Notes: generated by a model not told the origin, from the letters alone. A stretch of DNA of 64,000 nt from Bradyrhizobium sp. CCGUVB1N3 (GCF_024199925.1 NZ_JANADR010000001.1:4030001-4094000), one strand, 5' to 3'. Shown: positions 36,798 through 44,370, numbered from the stretch's first letter. Program-made: numbers and translations.

Positions 36798-36848
36798 GGC
36801 TCTCCGCTCCGTGTCCGGGCTTGACCCGGGCAACCTTCAAAAGTGAAG

Positions 36849-36877
36849 AAGCCGGGCGAAAGCCCGGCTTTCTGTTT
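36849..36877 (+). terminator. Rho-independent terminator of the thi operon
   Basis: Stem AAGCCGGGC and GCCCGGCTT with a GAAA tetraloop, followed by TCTGTTT. Located 52 bp after the thiC stop. Confidence 0.88.
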
Positions 36878-36944
36878 ATCAGAGAAGCACCTAAACGAGA
36901 GCGATCGCAGCCTCAGCTCAATGCAAGTTCATTTGGCCCCTTCG

Positions 36945-37457
36945 ATGTCCGACAGCGATCTGCACCGCCTCCCCGACCAGCTCCGCGAAAACCTCCGCCT
37001 CGTCTTCGTCGGCACCGCCGCCAGCACGCGTTCGGCCGAGCTCGGGCACTACTACGCCCATCCCGGCAATCGCTTCTGGCGGGCGATCCATGAAGCCGGC
37101 ATCACGCCGCGGCGCTATCAGCCGAGCGAGTTCGCCGCGCTGCTCGAACTCGGGATCGGCTTCACCGATCTCTCCAAGTCGGGCGCCGGGATGGATCACC
37201 AGATCGAGGCTGAAACGATCGACGTGGCGGGGTTTCGGATCAAGATAGAGAGGTATCGTCCGAAGACGATTGCGTTCACCAGCAAGAAGGCGGCGAGCCT
37301 GTTTTATGGCAGACCGTCGAGCACGATTTCGCTTGGGCGGCAGCCGCACGATGAATGTCCGGCCGAGGTGTTCGTGCTGCCGTCGCCATCAGGCGCGGCG
37401 TCCGGGCATTGGACGCTGGAGCCGTGGCGGGAGCTTGCGGCGTGGATCGGTTCATAG
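36945..37457 (+). CDS. Mismatch-specific uracil/thymine DNA glycosylase (MUG type)
   Basis: A 170-residue member of uracil-DNA glycosylase family 2. The first active-site motif is FVGTAASTRSAELGHYYAHP (GINPG equivalent), followed by GNRFWRAIHEAGITPR, the DNA-wedge region, and the last motif FVLPSPSGAAS (NPSGLN equivalent). It removes U or T from G:U/G:T mismatches. The catalytic Asn of canonical MUG is replaced, as in the TDG/MUG subgroup with GTAAS text. Start could also be ATG 36921 (MQVHLAPS); neither has a strong ribosome-binding site. Confidence 0.87.
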   Translation: MSDSDLHRLPDQLRENLRLVFVGTAASTRSAELGHYYAHPGNRFWRAIHEAGITPRRYQPSEFAALLELGIGFTDLSKSGAGMDHQIEAETIDVAGFRIKIERYRPKTIAFTSKKAASLFYGRPSSTISLGRQPHDECPAEVFVLPSPSGAASGHWTLEPWRELAAWIGS

Positions 37458-37486
37458 GATCGGCGAACAACAGCCCGTTACATTCC

Positions 37487-37622
37487 GCCGTCGTCCCGGC
37501 GAAGGCGCCGGGACCCATAACCCCAGGGAGAGGTTTGGCGAAGACTCGTCGTTCGGTACTACGACCACTCGCAACTGATAGATCACGCGGTATGGGTCCC
37601 GGCCTTCGCCGGGACGACGGCG
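37487..37622. repeat. Long inverted repeat, family D
   Basis: Left end CGTCGTCCCGGCGAAGGCGC and CGGGACCCATAACC; right end GGTATGGGTCCCGGCCTTCG followed by CCGGGACGACG. The ends are complementary over about 35 bp, with about 65 bp between. Copies at 40519-40653 and 47270-47413. Middle text TTTGGCGAAGACTCGTCG also recurs at 47335. Confidence 0.8.
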
Positions 37623-37727
37623 GGGATTTGGCAACGTCGTGCCGCCAAAATCGACGCAGATAAAGTTGTCGGATTCCGCCCCGGCCATTCGTCCTCTGGA
37701 TACATCGCGCAGCACCGGAGCCCCCAG

Positions 37728-38378
37728 ATGCTTCCCATCATCACCGCCTTTGAAAACTCGCCCGACCGCGGCGCCGGACAGGCGCGCGACATGCGGGTTC
37801 GCTGGGCGCTCGAAGAGGTCGGCCAGCCCTACCGCGTTCGCCTCGTCTCGTTCGAGGCAATGAAGCAGCCGGCGCATCGTGCGCTGCATCCGTTCGGGCA
37901 GATTCCGACCTATGAGGACGGCGATCTCGTCCTGTTCGAGTCGGGCGCGATCGTGCTCCACATCGCCGAGCGCCACGCCGGACTGCTGCCGGATAACGCC
38001 AATGCGAGGGCGCGGGCGATTGTGTGGATGTTTGCCGCATTGAGCACGCTGGAGCCGCCGATCGTCGATCTCGGGATGGCCATGCTTTTCGAACGCGACA
38101 AGAGCTGGTACGCGGAGCGCCTGCCGGTCCTGAAGGATCGCGTCCGTGTCCGGCTCGGCGAACTGTCCCGTCACCTCGGCGAGGCCGACTGGCTCGACGG
38201 CGCGTTCAGCGCCGGCGATCTCCTGATGGTGACCGTGCTGCGCCGGCTGAGCGCATCGCGCCTGCTGGAGGAATATCCGAGCCTTTCAGCATATGTCGCG
38301 CGTGGCCAAGCGCGTCCGGCCTTCAAGCGTGCCTTCGATGCGCAATTGGCGGTTTTCACCGCCGCGCCGCGTTCGTAG
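37728..38378 (+). CDS. Glutathione S-transferase family protein
   Basis: A 216-residue cytosolic protein. The N-terminal thioredoxin fold (about 1-82) has RVRWALEEVGQPYRVRLVSF, the cis-Pro region FGQIPTYEDGDLVLFESGAI (Glu-Ser glutathione motif) and VLHIAERH. The C-terminal helical domain holds FSAGDLLMVTVLRRL, equivalent to the N-capping box. The N-terminal Ser/Tyr/Cys catalytic position is not obvious. Substrate unknown. Flanked by repeats on both sides, so transcribed alone. Confidence 0.9.
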   Translation: MLPIITAFENSPDRGAGQARDMRVRWALEEVGQPYRVRLVSFEAMKQPAHRALHPFGQIPTYEDGDLVLFESGAIVLHIAERHAGLLPDNANARARAIVWMFAALSTLEPPIVDLGMAMLFERDKSWYAERLPVLKDRVRVRLGELSRHLGEADWLDGAFSAGDLLMVTVLRRLSASRLLEEYPSLSAYVARGQARPAFKRAFDAQLAVFTAAPRS

Positions 38379-38386
38379 CCAGCTCG

Positions 38387-38525
38387 TAGGGTGGGTTAGC
38401 GCAGCGTAACCCACCACTTGGCATCCAAGACTTGGCATCCAAGGCTTCGCGAGAAGTGGTGGGTTACGCCTTGCGCCTTCATTCGTGGAGCGAGCGAGTT
38501 TGTGAGCGGCTAACCCGCCCTACGA
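38387..38525. repeat. Long inverted repeat, family E
   Basis: TAGGGTGGGTTAGCGCAGCG and TAACCCACCACTTGGC at the left; GTGGTGGGTTACGCCTTGCG and GGCTAACCCGCCCTACGA at the right. AGACTTGGCATCCAAG occurs as an internal short direct duplication. Second copy at 63002-63123. Confidence 0.8.
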
Positions 38526-38605
38526 GAGTTGCGCCACACTCCAGCATTGCGTCCGCCGCAAAGCCCCTGCATGCTGCTTCCGTAGAACTATAGGGAGCGC
38601 CGCCC

Positions 38606-39301
38606 ATGCTGACCCTCTATTCCTACCCCGAACTGTTCGGCGTCGCCGACAACAACGGCTATGGCCTCAAAGTCTACGCGTTCCTGAAACTCGCAGGCGT
38701 GCCGTTCGTGCATGAGCACGTGTTCGATGCCTCCGCCGCGCCGCGCGGGCAGCTGCCCTATGTCGTCGACGACGGCGAGACGATCGGCGACAGCGAGACG
38801 ATCATCGCGCATGCAGTCGTGAAATATCGCCTGACCATCGATGCCGGACTTTCGCAGGCCGCACGCCGGACCAATCTCCTCGTCACGCGCATGCTGGATG
38901 ATCTCTACTGAGTGATGTCGTATTCGCGCTGGAAGGACGAGCGCTACGTCCAGGCATTTTGCGATGCGTTTATGGCGCAGCATCCGCAAGTGGATGCCGA
39001 AGGGCTGGAGAAGGCGAAGGCCTACAACGCGCAGCGCTATTATTATCAGGGCATCGGCCGCTACACGCCCGGGCAGGCCTATGCGCGGGGGCTCGCGGAT
39101 CTCGGGGTGTTGTCCGAGATCGTGCCTGCGAAGGGTTTTGTGCATGGCGCGGCGCCGACCAGCGTCGATGCCGGCATCTACGGCTTTCTCGCCAACATCC
39201 ACTTCTTTCCGATCCCAACGCCACTCAAGGCCTTCGTCGATGCGCACGAGAATCTCGTCGCGCATTGCGAGCGGATTCATGCGGCGGTGAGCGGAGACTG
39301 A
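38606..39301 (+). pseudogene. GST-like protein gene split by in-frame TGA
   Basis: The frame reads MLTLYSYPELFGVADNNGYG... to RMLDDLY, meets TGA at 38909-38911, then continues without shift as VMSYSRWKDERYVQAF... to HAAVSGD. Together it is a 231-codon GST/FAXC-type protein with N-terminal thioredoxin fold (GQLPYVVDDGETIGDSETII is the glutathione motif) and a helical C-terminal domain. Relatives, as I recall them, have Trp after DDLY, so TGG has become TGA. Both halves keep normal coding text, pointing to a recent nonsense change, sequencing error or read-through. If not read through, the 101-residue N-terminal half alone would be made. Confidence 0.85.
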
Positions 39302-39323
39302 GAACTAGCGGCCTCACATCCAG

Positions 39324-39432
39324 TCCTCATCCTGAGGAGGCCGCGAGGCGGCCGTCTCGAAGGATGGCCGCGGGCGAGAGACGGGCCTGCATGGTTCGAG
39401 ACGGCGCTTCGCGCCTCCTCACCATGAGGGTC
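39324..39432. repeat. Intergenic repeat, family A
   Basis: TCCTCATCCTGAGGAGGCCG, CGGCCGTCTCGAAGGATGG, ATGGTTCGAGACGGCGCTTC and GCGCCTCCTCACCATGAGGG. Two stem-loops in the same order as at 16479-16585. Confidence 0.8.
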
Positions 39433-39505
39433 TGGCGTCGGAAAATGCGGAAAGATGGTGGGCACGGCGCTTGCGCGCCTTTGCCCACCCTACAACCCAG
39501 CCGCT

Positions 39506-39940
39506 CTACCGCATCGTGATCGCGAGGCCGCTGAGGTCCGCATTCGCCATCAGGCCGACCTGCGTGCCGGAGAGCTCCAGCACGGCGCCCTTCTGGTTGG
39601 TGAGCACGATGGCGCGGGCGCCGGCACCCACCGCAAGGCCAGCACCGGCGGCGCCGTAGACGCCGGCGACGTCCGACGGGCGGAAGATGTTGGAGACGCG
39701 GCCGCGCAGCACGGTCCTGGAGCCGCCGAACACGAGGCCGTAGTCGAGGCCGCCGGTCGAGAGCGCGTAGGAGCGGCCGCGGAAGTTGAGCACGCCCGAG
39801 CCGCCCGAGCCGCCGATGATCCAGCCCGCCTTGTAGATCGTCAGCGTCACGAAGCCGCTGTCGGCCTGCGCGGCGGTGGAAAGGCCGGCAAAGGCGGCAA
39901 TGGCGACGAGCGCGGCGCGGAGAGAGGATGCGAATTTCAT
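39506..39940 (-). CDS. Exported protein, possibly EipA/DUF1134-like
   Basis: A 144-residue protein with a signal peptide (MKFASSLRAALVAIAAFAGLSTAAQA). The mature part is Gly-rich and beta-prone: IYKAGWIIGGSGGSGVLNFR, GRSYALSTGGLDYGLVFGGS, VAGVYGAAGAGLAVGAGARA, IVLTNQKGAVLELSGTQVGL. GSGVLNFRGRSYAL and the VYGAAGAG...GAxAIVLxNxKG pattern recall EipA/DUF1134 envelope-integrity proteins of Brucella and other Rhizobiales, but this is by eye. Flanked by repeat A7 on its 3' side. Confidence 0.7.
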   Translation of the reverse strand: MKFASSLRAALVAIAAFAGLSTAAQADSGFVTLTIYKAGWIIGGSGGSGVLNFRGRSYALSTGGLDYGLVFGGSRTVLRGRVSNIFRPSDVAGVYGAAGAGLAVGAGARAIVLTNQKGAVLELSGTQVGLMANADLSGLAITMR

Positions 39941-40110
39941 GGGGCGGCTCCGGAAAGGATTGGCAGGGGAAAGCGAATCAGGACGCGCGAATCTATCCGA
40001 TGGATCGCGGCGGCAAAATGTTCGGCAGGCGACAGCAGCGCGGATGTCATTGCAAGTCCCTCACATGCAGCTAGGCTGCACCAATCCGCCATTCGGGCTC
40101 GGAGGTCCCC

Positions 40111-40494
40111 ATGCCGATCCAGCATTTCGCACCGCCGCCGCACGTCAAGGCGCCGCCGCTGTCCTTTGCCACCCGCGTCGGCGACCTCCTGTTCATCTCG
40201 GGCATTCCCGGCTTCGACGCCCACGGCGCGCTGCCCGAGGGCTTCGAGGCGCAGTTCGCCAACGTCGTCATCAACATCAAGCGGGTGCTGGCGGAGGCAG
40301 GCAGCTCCACGCATGACCTCGCCAAGGTCAACGTGCTGCTGACCCGCGCCTCCGACGTCGCGGCGATGAACGCGCTCTATGCCGGCGCGTTCGGCCCGCC
40401 GCCCTATCCCGCGCGCACCACCTGCGTGGTGCATGCGCTCCCCGATCCGAGGATGCTGATCGAGATCGAGGCGGTGGCGTCGCTGGCGAAGTGA
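40111..40494 (+). CDS. RidA-family protein
   Basis: A 127-residue member of the YjgF/YER057c/UK114 trimeric family. FATRVGDLLFISGIPGFDAHG, FANVVINIKRVLAEAG, LAKVNVLLTRASDVAAMNALY and PARTTCVVHALPDPRMLIEIEAVA are all standard; the Arg in PARTTCVV is the imine-binding Arg of active RidA enzymes, so 2-aminoacrylate/imine deaminase activity is plausible. GGAGG lies before ATG 40111. Confidence 0.92.
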   Translation: MPIQHFAPPPHVKAPPLSFATRVGDLLFISGIPGFDAHGALPEGFEAQFANVVINIKRVLAEAGSSTHDLAKVNVLLTRASDVAAMNALYAGAFGPPPYPARTTCVVHALPDPRMLIEIEAVASLAK

Positions 40495-40518
40495 GAGATT
40501 GCGCGCGAATGGGCCTCA

Positions 40519-40653
40519 TCGTCGTCCTGGCGAAAGCCAGGACCCATTACCCCGAACGGTTCTGGTTTAGCGCGAGCTGAGCAACAAACATCGTGCAACA
40601 CGGTGAAATCACACGGTATGGGTCCTGGCGTTCGCCAGGACGACGCCAGGCAA
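40519..40653. repeat. Long inverted repeat, family D
   Basis: CGTCGTCCTGGCGAAAGCCA, GGACCCATTACC at the left; GGTATGGGTCCTGGCGTTCG, CCAGGACGACG at the right. The C-to-T changes in the left arm (CCTGGC) are matched in the right arm (GCCAGG or CCTGGC), so pairing is preserved compared with 37487-37622. Confidence 0.8.
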
Positions 40654-40764
40654 TCGCATCGCAACTGACATATGCGTGAACGACGGCGGCATCGGCTTGC
40701 AACGAGCCTGCTTTTGCCGCACGAGATTTGCGGACTTCAGACGTCAACAAGGGGATATATTTCA

Positions 40765-41022
40765 ATGCGTCGCGTTCTTGCTGTTTGTGCCGTCGCCGGC
40801 ATCGCCTCATCGGTCTTTGCCGTGCCGGCGTCCGCCAAGGTCGGCTATTACGTGATCCGCTGGGACAACACCGGCATCTGCCAGATCTGGAATGAGGACC
40901 TCCGTTACAAGCCGACGGAATGGCCCTCGACCTACAAGGTGGTCAGCAAGCCATTCCCGACCTTCACGGCCGCCAATGACGTGCAGCTCAAGCTGCGGGC
41001 CGAGCGCCGCTGCACGCTGTAA
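40765..41022 (+). CDS. Small exported protein, IRWxNTGICQIWxE family (copy 1)
   Basis: An 85-residue protein: signal peptide MRRVLAVCAVAGIASSVFAV...ASA, then KVGYYVIRWDNTGICQIWNE, PTEWPSTYKVVSKPFPTFTA and an end RRCTL. Two Cys (GICQIW and RCTL) could form a disulphide. Copy 2 lies 250 bp downstream (41270) with the same layout. No known family name; function unknown. Start ATG 40765; AAGGGG is about ten bases upstream. A terminator follows, so the two copies are separate transcripts. Confidence 0.8.
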   Translation: MRRVLAVCAVAGIASSVFAVPASAKVGYYVIRWDNTGICQIWNEDLRYKPTEWPSTYKVVSKPFPTFTAANDVQLKLRAERRCTL

Positions 41023-41052
41023 GCGGAAAGCAGAGATCAACGATTTTGCGGG

Positions 41053-41085
41053 GGCGGATGCGCTGACAGCGTCATCCGCCTTTTC
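41053..41085 (+). terminator. Rho-independent terminator between the paralogs
   Basis: GGCGGATG (41053-41060) pairs with CATCCGCC (41073-41080), with an inner CGCTGACAGCG stem, followed by TTTTCG. Strong. Confidence 0.88.
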
Positions 41086-41269
41086 GTTGCACGGGCCGTT
41101 AACCCTCATTTTCAGGCAAAATCCAGCAATTTCTGCTGGTCAAGCTTTGAACCTGTTTCGGCCGGGGAACTACTCACCTGTTGTCCGGGCCGCAGCCTCC
41201 AAACGGCCCGCGCCACGCCTCCCAGACATTGTCGGGAGGAGCATCACATCTTTCATTTGAGGAGCTATC

Positions 41270-41524
41270 ATGCGTCGTTTTTCCATGCTGTGTGCCGCTG
41301 TCGGCGTTGCTGCTGCTGCCTTCGTTGCCACCAGCCCTGCTGAAGCCGCCGGCTATCACCTGATCCGCTGGCAGAACACCGGCATCTGCCAGATCTGGGA
41401 CGAAAGCATTCCGACGACGCCGTGGCCGTCCGACTTTCATCGCGTCAGCCATTCCGTTCCGACCTTCGTCGACGCGCTCGCTTTGAAGGAGCACGCGCTG
41501 AAGAAGGGTCACTGCACCCTCTAA
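41270..41524 (+). CDS. Small exported protein, IRWxNTGICQIWxE family (copy 2)
   Basis: An 84-residue protein: signal peptide MRRFSMLCAAVGVAAAAFVA...AEA, then AGYHLIRWQNTGICQIWDES, TTPWPSDFHRVSHSVPTFVD and GHCTL. It keeps the same spacing between IRWxNTGICQIW, the Pro-Trp-Pro-Ser segment, the PTF segment and the terminal CTL as copy 1. TTGAGGAG precedes ATG 41270. A hairpin follows. Tandem duplication with divergence; probably periplasmic. Confidence 0.82.
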   Translation: MRRFSMLCAAVGVAAAAFVATSPAEAAGYHLIRWQNTGICQIWDESIPTTPWPSDFHRVSHSVPTFVDALALKEHALKKGHCTL

Positions 41525-41554
41525 AGCTATCGTCGATCGACGGACGCTTAGAAG

Positions 41555-41585
41555 CGGGCAAGGGCGCGAGCCGCGTCCTTGCCCG
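41555..41585 (+). terminator. Hairpin after copy 2
   Basis: CGGGCAAGG (41555-41563) and CCTTGCCCG (41577-41585), 13-base loop. The following text TTCGCATG has only a weak T-tract, so terminator strength is uncertain. Confidence 0.6.
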
Positions 41586-41613
41586 TTCGCATGTTTGACA
41601 AGGGGACAGCTCG

Positions 41614-42255
41614 ATGCGCACTGCGATGACGAAAGCTGCGGTCCTCGGATTGTCGCTTCTGTGGCTCGTGACGCCGGCTCAGGCGCAGGCCCCGCAATCC
41701 TTCCGCGTGATCTCGCCGATCTTCAGCCAGCTCGTCAGCTTTGCGATGCCGTCGAATTTTGCCGCGGTGTTCGAGAACACCAAGGGCGGTCACTACATCC
41801 GCGAGGCCGCGCTCAAGGGCGAGAGCGCGCAAGCCTGGACGCAGATGATCACGGTCACCGGCGAGAAAGGTGCTTCCGGCAATCCGGGCCTGACGCCGGA
41901 GAAATTCGCCGGCAACATCGCCGGCGGCTTCAAATCAGCCTGCCCCGAGAGTTTCGCCGCGAAGGCGCTCGGCACCACCAGGTTCGGCGGCTTCGATGCG
42001 TTCATCGCCGTGATCGGCTGCGGCAGCGTCGACACCGGCCCTGAGCGTCACAGCGAAACCGCCCTGCTGATCGCGCTGAAGGGCGAAGCCGACTACTACA
42101 CCATTCAATGGGCCGAGCGCGGACCCGCCTCCGGCAAGCCGCCGCTCGACGACGAGAAATGGCCCGCACGCCTGCGCGAGCTGCGCCCGATCGACCTCTG
42201 CCCGATCGTCGCGGGCGAGAAGGCGCCCTATCCGAGCTGCGTGAACAGAAGCTGA
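41614..42255 (+). CDS. Exported hypothetical protein
   Basis: A 213-residue protein with a signal peptide (MRTAMTKAAVLGLSLLWLVTPAQAQA). The mature part has FENTKGGHYIREAALKGESA, WTQMITVTGEKG, CPESFAAKALGTTRFGGFDA, ETALLIALKGEADYYTIQWA and a C-terminal LCPIVAGEKAPYPSCVN; four Cys suggest disulphides. No family recognised. AAGGGGA precedes ATG 41614. It ends five bases before the convergent J-domain gene. Confidence 0.75.
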   Translation: MRTAMTKAAVLGLSLLWLVTPAQAQAPQSFRVISPIFSQLVSFAMPSNFAAVFENTKGGHYIREAALKGESAQAWTQMITVTGEKGASGNPGLTPEKFAGNIAGGFKSACPESFAAKALGTTRFGGFDAFIAVIGCGSVDTGPERHSETALLIALKGEADYYTIQWAERGPASGKPPLDDEKWPARLRELRPIDLCPIVAGEKAPYPSCVNRS

Positions 42256-42259
42256 CGCC

Positions 42260-42748
42260 TCACGCGTCCTTGTGCGCGCCGGGGTGAATCAAAACGTCCC
42301 GCGCGGCGGCGAGGTCGAGGAAGGCCTGCTCGCTGCCGCCGCGATCGGGATGCATCGTCTTGGCGAGGCGGCGATAGGCCTGATGGATATCGTCGCAGGT
42401 GAGCTGCACCGCGAGCGGCAGGCCGAGCGTGCGGCGCGCGCGTTCTTCGCTGGTAAGCTTTTTCGGTAGCGCGTTGCGACGGCCGAAGCGCGGTGCCGTC
42501 AGGCCGTGGATCACCTCGAGCACGACACCGAGGCGGCGCTGCGCCGCGACCGTGATGTCGTGGGCTTCGCCGTCATGGGCGGCCTGGCGCAGGATCGGAA
42601 TCGCCTGCTCGGCCGCCTGGCGCAGCGTCGTATCGGTGCTCGCACGCGCGATCTCGGCCGCAAGCCGGCCCGCCTCGTCCCAGTCGACGGTGTGGGCGGT
42701 CCGCAGGCGTTCGAGAGCCAGCTTCCAGGATTCAATCCGGTCCATCAT
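42260..42748 (-). CDS. C-terminal J-domain protein
   Basis: About 162 residues. The first 90 are helical and unassigned (MMDRIESWKLALERLRTAHT, IARASTDTTLRQAAEQAIPI). The last 70 form a J-domain, with QLTCDDIHQAYRRLAKTMHP and the HPD motif in TMHPDRGG, then SEQAFLDLAAARDVLIHPG. A J-domain at the C-terminus is unlike DnaJ, where it is N-terminal; such proteins usually target DnaK to one partner. Two ATGs (42748, 42745) are adjacent. TTAA-TTTCGGG-TTAGC, close to a CtrA box, lies at 42804-42819 upstream. Confidence 0.82.
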   Translation of the reverse strand: MMDRIESWKLALERLRTAHTVDWDEAGRLAAEIARASTDTTLRQAAEQAIPILRQAAHDGEAHDITVAAQRRLGVVLEVIHGLTAPRFGRRNALPKKLTSEERARRTLGLPLAVQLTCDDIHQAYRRLAKTMHPDRGGSEQAFLDLAAARDVLIHPGAHKDA

Positions 42749-43029
42749 GCGCGCAACACTTAGCAACGAAGGCCAGTATGCCAAGCGCGGCGTTTCCGAC
42801 GCCTTAATTTCGGGTTAGCCTTTCGCGAAACTTCGAGATGAATCCGGCAACACCAAAAAAAACAGTCGAGGAAGCGCCAGCCGTTCTTGCTCGGTGTCAT
42901 CCCCGCGAAAGCCTTCGCCGGGCATGACAGCGAGTTTGTGACAGGCCCTTACTCATATCGCTACGCAGCTTGTGCCAATGGCGGCGGCTTTGCGGTTATC
43001 CCAAGGTGAATTCAAGCATTTCGCCGTTG

Positions 43030-43045
43030 TTAACCATCCGTTAAC
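43030..43045. promoter_or_regulatory. Perfect CtrA-type box
   Basis: TTAACCATCCGTTAAC matches the CtrA consensus TTAA-N7-TTAAC at every position. It lies 94 bp before the ATG of the Fis-type HTH gene. CtrA is the cell-cycle response regulator of alphaproteobacteria. Confidence 0.7.
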
Positions 43046-43094
43046 CAAACCCGCCCACCGTAGAACTACGGCTTGGGGGTCGTTTGTTCTCGAT

Positions 43095-43116
43095 CCGCTT
43101 CCATCGACGGAAGCGG
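43095..43116. promoter_or_regulatory. Inverted repeat in the leader of the Fis-type gene
   Basis: CCGCTTCC (43095-43102) and GGAAGCGG (43109-43116), exact complements with a six-base centre. It lies 23 bp before the ATG. Either an operator, possibly for the HTH protein itself, or an mRNA hairpin. Confidence 0.55.
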
Positions 43117-43138
43117 GCGTTGGTCGGGAGGTGTGTTA

Positions 43139-43387
43139 ATGACCATTGTTTACGCGGCTGCGTCCGCATCGGCTGCGCAGTCCCTTGCCCCCAATGAAAT
43201 CGTTCCGCTCCTGATTGGCGCGACCGTCGGCGAGATCGAGCGCGAGCTCGTGCTCCAGACGCTCGCCCGCTGCGACGGCAACCGCACGCGCGCCGCGCGC
43301 GTGCTCGGCCTCTCCGTGCGCACGCTGCGCAACAAGATCCGGATCTACGCAGCCGAAGGCATCGACGTGCCCGCCTATCACGATTAG
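43139..43387 (+). CDS. Small Fis-type HTH protein
   Basis: An 82-residue DNA-binding protein. The C-terminal Fis-type helix-turn-helix (about 32-72) reads EIERELVLQTLARCDGNRTR, AARVLGLSVRTLRNKIR, as in the end of NtrC-type activators, but no AAA or receiver domain is present. The N-terminal 30 residues are Ala-rich. Stand-alone proteins of this type occur next to or derived from sigma-54 activators. GGGAGG precedes ATG 43139. The perfect CtrA box upstream suggests cell-cycle control; the collagen-like gene follows 122 bp downstream in the same direction. Confidence 0.85.
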   Translation: MTIVYAAASASAAQSLAPNEIVPLLIGATVGEIERELVLQTLARCDGNRTRAARVLGLSVRTLRNKIRIYAAEGIDVPAYHD

Positions 43388-43508
43388 AGCGTAAGGCCAC
43401 AGCTCCATCCGCCTTTGATGTCGACCGAGGCCGCCAAACCGGCCTCGCGCAATTGCTGCTGTCGTGAAACGCCGCTAATTAACGGGCTTCTCGATCAGGA
43501 GCAGTGGC

Positions 43509-44051
43509 GTGGCGGACGATCAGGGGCGGCAAGGGCGACAGGGACCTCAGGGTCCGCGTGGGCGGCAGGGCGAGCCGGGGCGGGCGGGCCCGCAGGGACA
43601 TCCCGGGCGGCGCGGCCCGGATGGCGGGCGCGGCAAGCCCGGGTCGCAGGGCAAGCCCGGACCGGTCGGAAAAGCCGGACCGCAGGGCAAGCCGGGTGCG
43701 CAAGGCAAGCCTGGCGAGGCCGGCCCGCGTGGCCCCATCGGCGCGCAAGGGGCAGCCGGACCGCAGGGACCGGCCGGTCCGCAAGGCCCGCGCGGCGAAG
43801 CCGGCCCGCCCGGTCAATTGCCCCAAATCGAGCAGGTGCTGCCATGGCTGGAGCAACTCTTTGATGCCTGGGACGAGCGGCGGCGCCAGCGCGAGCGCGA
43901 AGCGGTCGAGCGCGAGGCGCTGGAAGCTGCCGTCCAGGACGATGGCGAGACGGACGTCTTCGCCGATGACGACAGCGACGCGCCGGATGGCGACGACGAC
44001 GATCACAAGAAAAAGAAGAAAAAGAAGAAGCACGGCAACAAGGACAAATAG
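43509..44051 (+). CDS. Collagen-like Gly-X-Y repeat protein
   Basis: A 180-residue protein. Residues 6-104 are 33 uninterrupted Gly-X-Y triplets ([12 protein letters not shown] ... GEA GPP GQL), rich in Pro, Gln, Lys and Arg, long enough for a stable triple helix. Then a hydrophobic/aromatic helix [20 protein letters not shown], a charged coiled-coil-like part ([20 protein letters not shown]), an Asp-rich tract and a Lys-rich tail ([19 protein letters not shown]). There is no signal peptide or LPXTG, so it is predicted cytosolic or exported by an unrecognised route. The [15 protein letters not shown] segment may be a trimerisation module. Function unknown. Confidence 0.85.
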   Translation: MADDQGRQGRQGPQGPRGRQGEPGRAGPQGHPGRRGPDGGRGKPGSQGKPGPVGKAGPQGKPGAQGKPGEAGPRGPIGAQGAAGPQGPAGPQGPRGEAGPPGQLPQIEQVLPWLEQLFDAWDERRRQREREAVEREALEAAVQDDGETDVFADDDSDAPDGDDDDHKKKKKKKKHGNKDK

Positions 44052-44064
44052 GCGCGGCCCGCGC

Positions 44065-44283
44065 CTATTGCACGGACCGATCATCCTTGTGCGGCAACAT
44101 GCCCATGCGCTCGAGCTGCCAGCGCATGGCGCGGTACCAGACGTAGCCGACCGCCGCGCCGCAGGCCGCCAGGATGACGAGATTGGCGCTGCTGTAGGAA
44201 CCGCTCCACCACATCATCCAGGTCGTCCACAGCACCGTGAAGATGGCGGCACCGGCTTTGAGGGAGATCAGGGGGCGGCTCAT
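44065..44283 (-). CDS. Small two-helix membrane protein
   Basis: A 72-residue protein: MSRPLISLKAGAAIFTVLWT, WMMWWSGSYSSANLVILAAC, GAAVGYVWYRAMRWQLERMG, MLPHKDDRSVQ. Two hydrophobic helices with aromatic edges. Start ATG 44283 has CGGAGC upstream; a longer frame to 44325 adds a charged N-terminus and is less likely. No family recognised. Convergent with the collagen-like gene, 13 bp apart. Confidence 0.7.
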   Translation of the reverse strand: MSRPLISLKAGAAIFTVLWTTWMMWWSGSYSSANLVILAACGAAVGYVWYRAMRWQLERMGMLPHKDDRSVQ

Positions 44284-44370
44284 GGTCGTGCTCCGGGTTC
44301 GCTCGAAAACCCCGGCGACCATCATCGCGCCTCGCGCCGCGAGGGACCGTGAGCCAGGTCACGCTGGGCG

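Larger units (their letters stand above)
42749..43138. other. 390-bp divergent regulatory region
   Basis: No gene. It holds the CtrA-like site at 42804-42819 (for the J-domain gene), a fragment resembling family D (CATCCCCGCGAAAGCCTTCG, 42900-42920), the perfect CtrA box at 43030-43045 and the inverted repeat at 43095-43116 (for the Fis-type gene). Confidence 0.6.
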
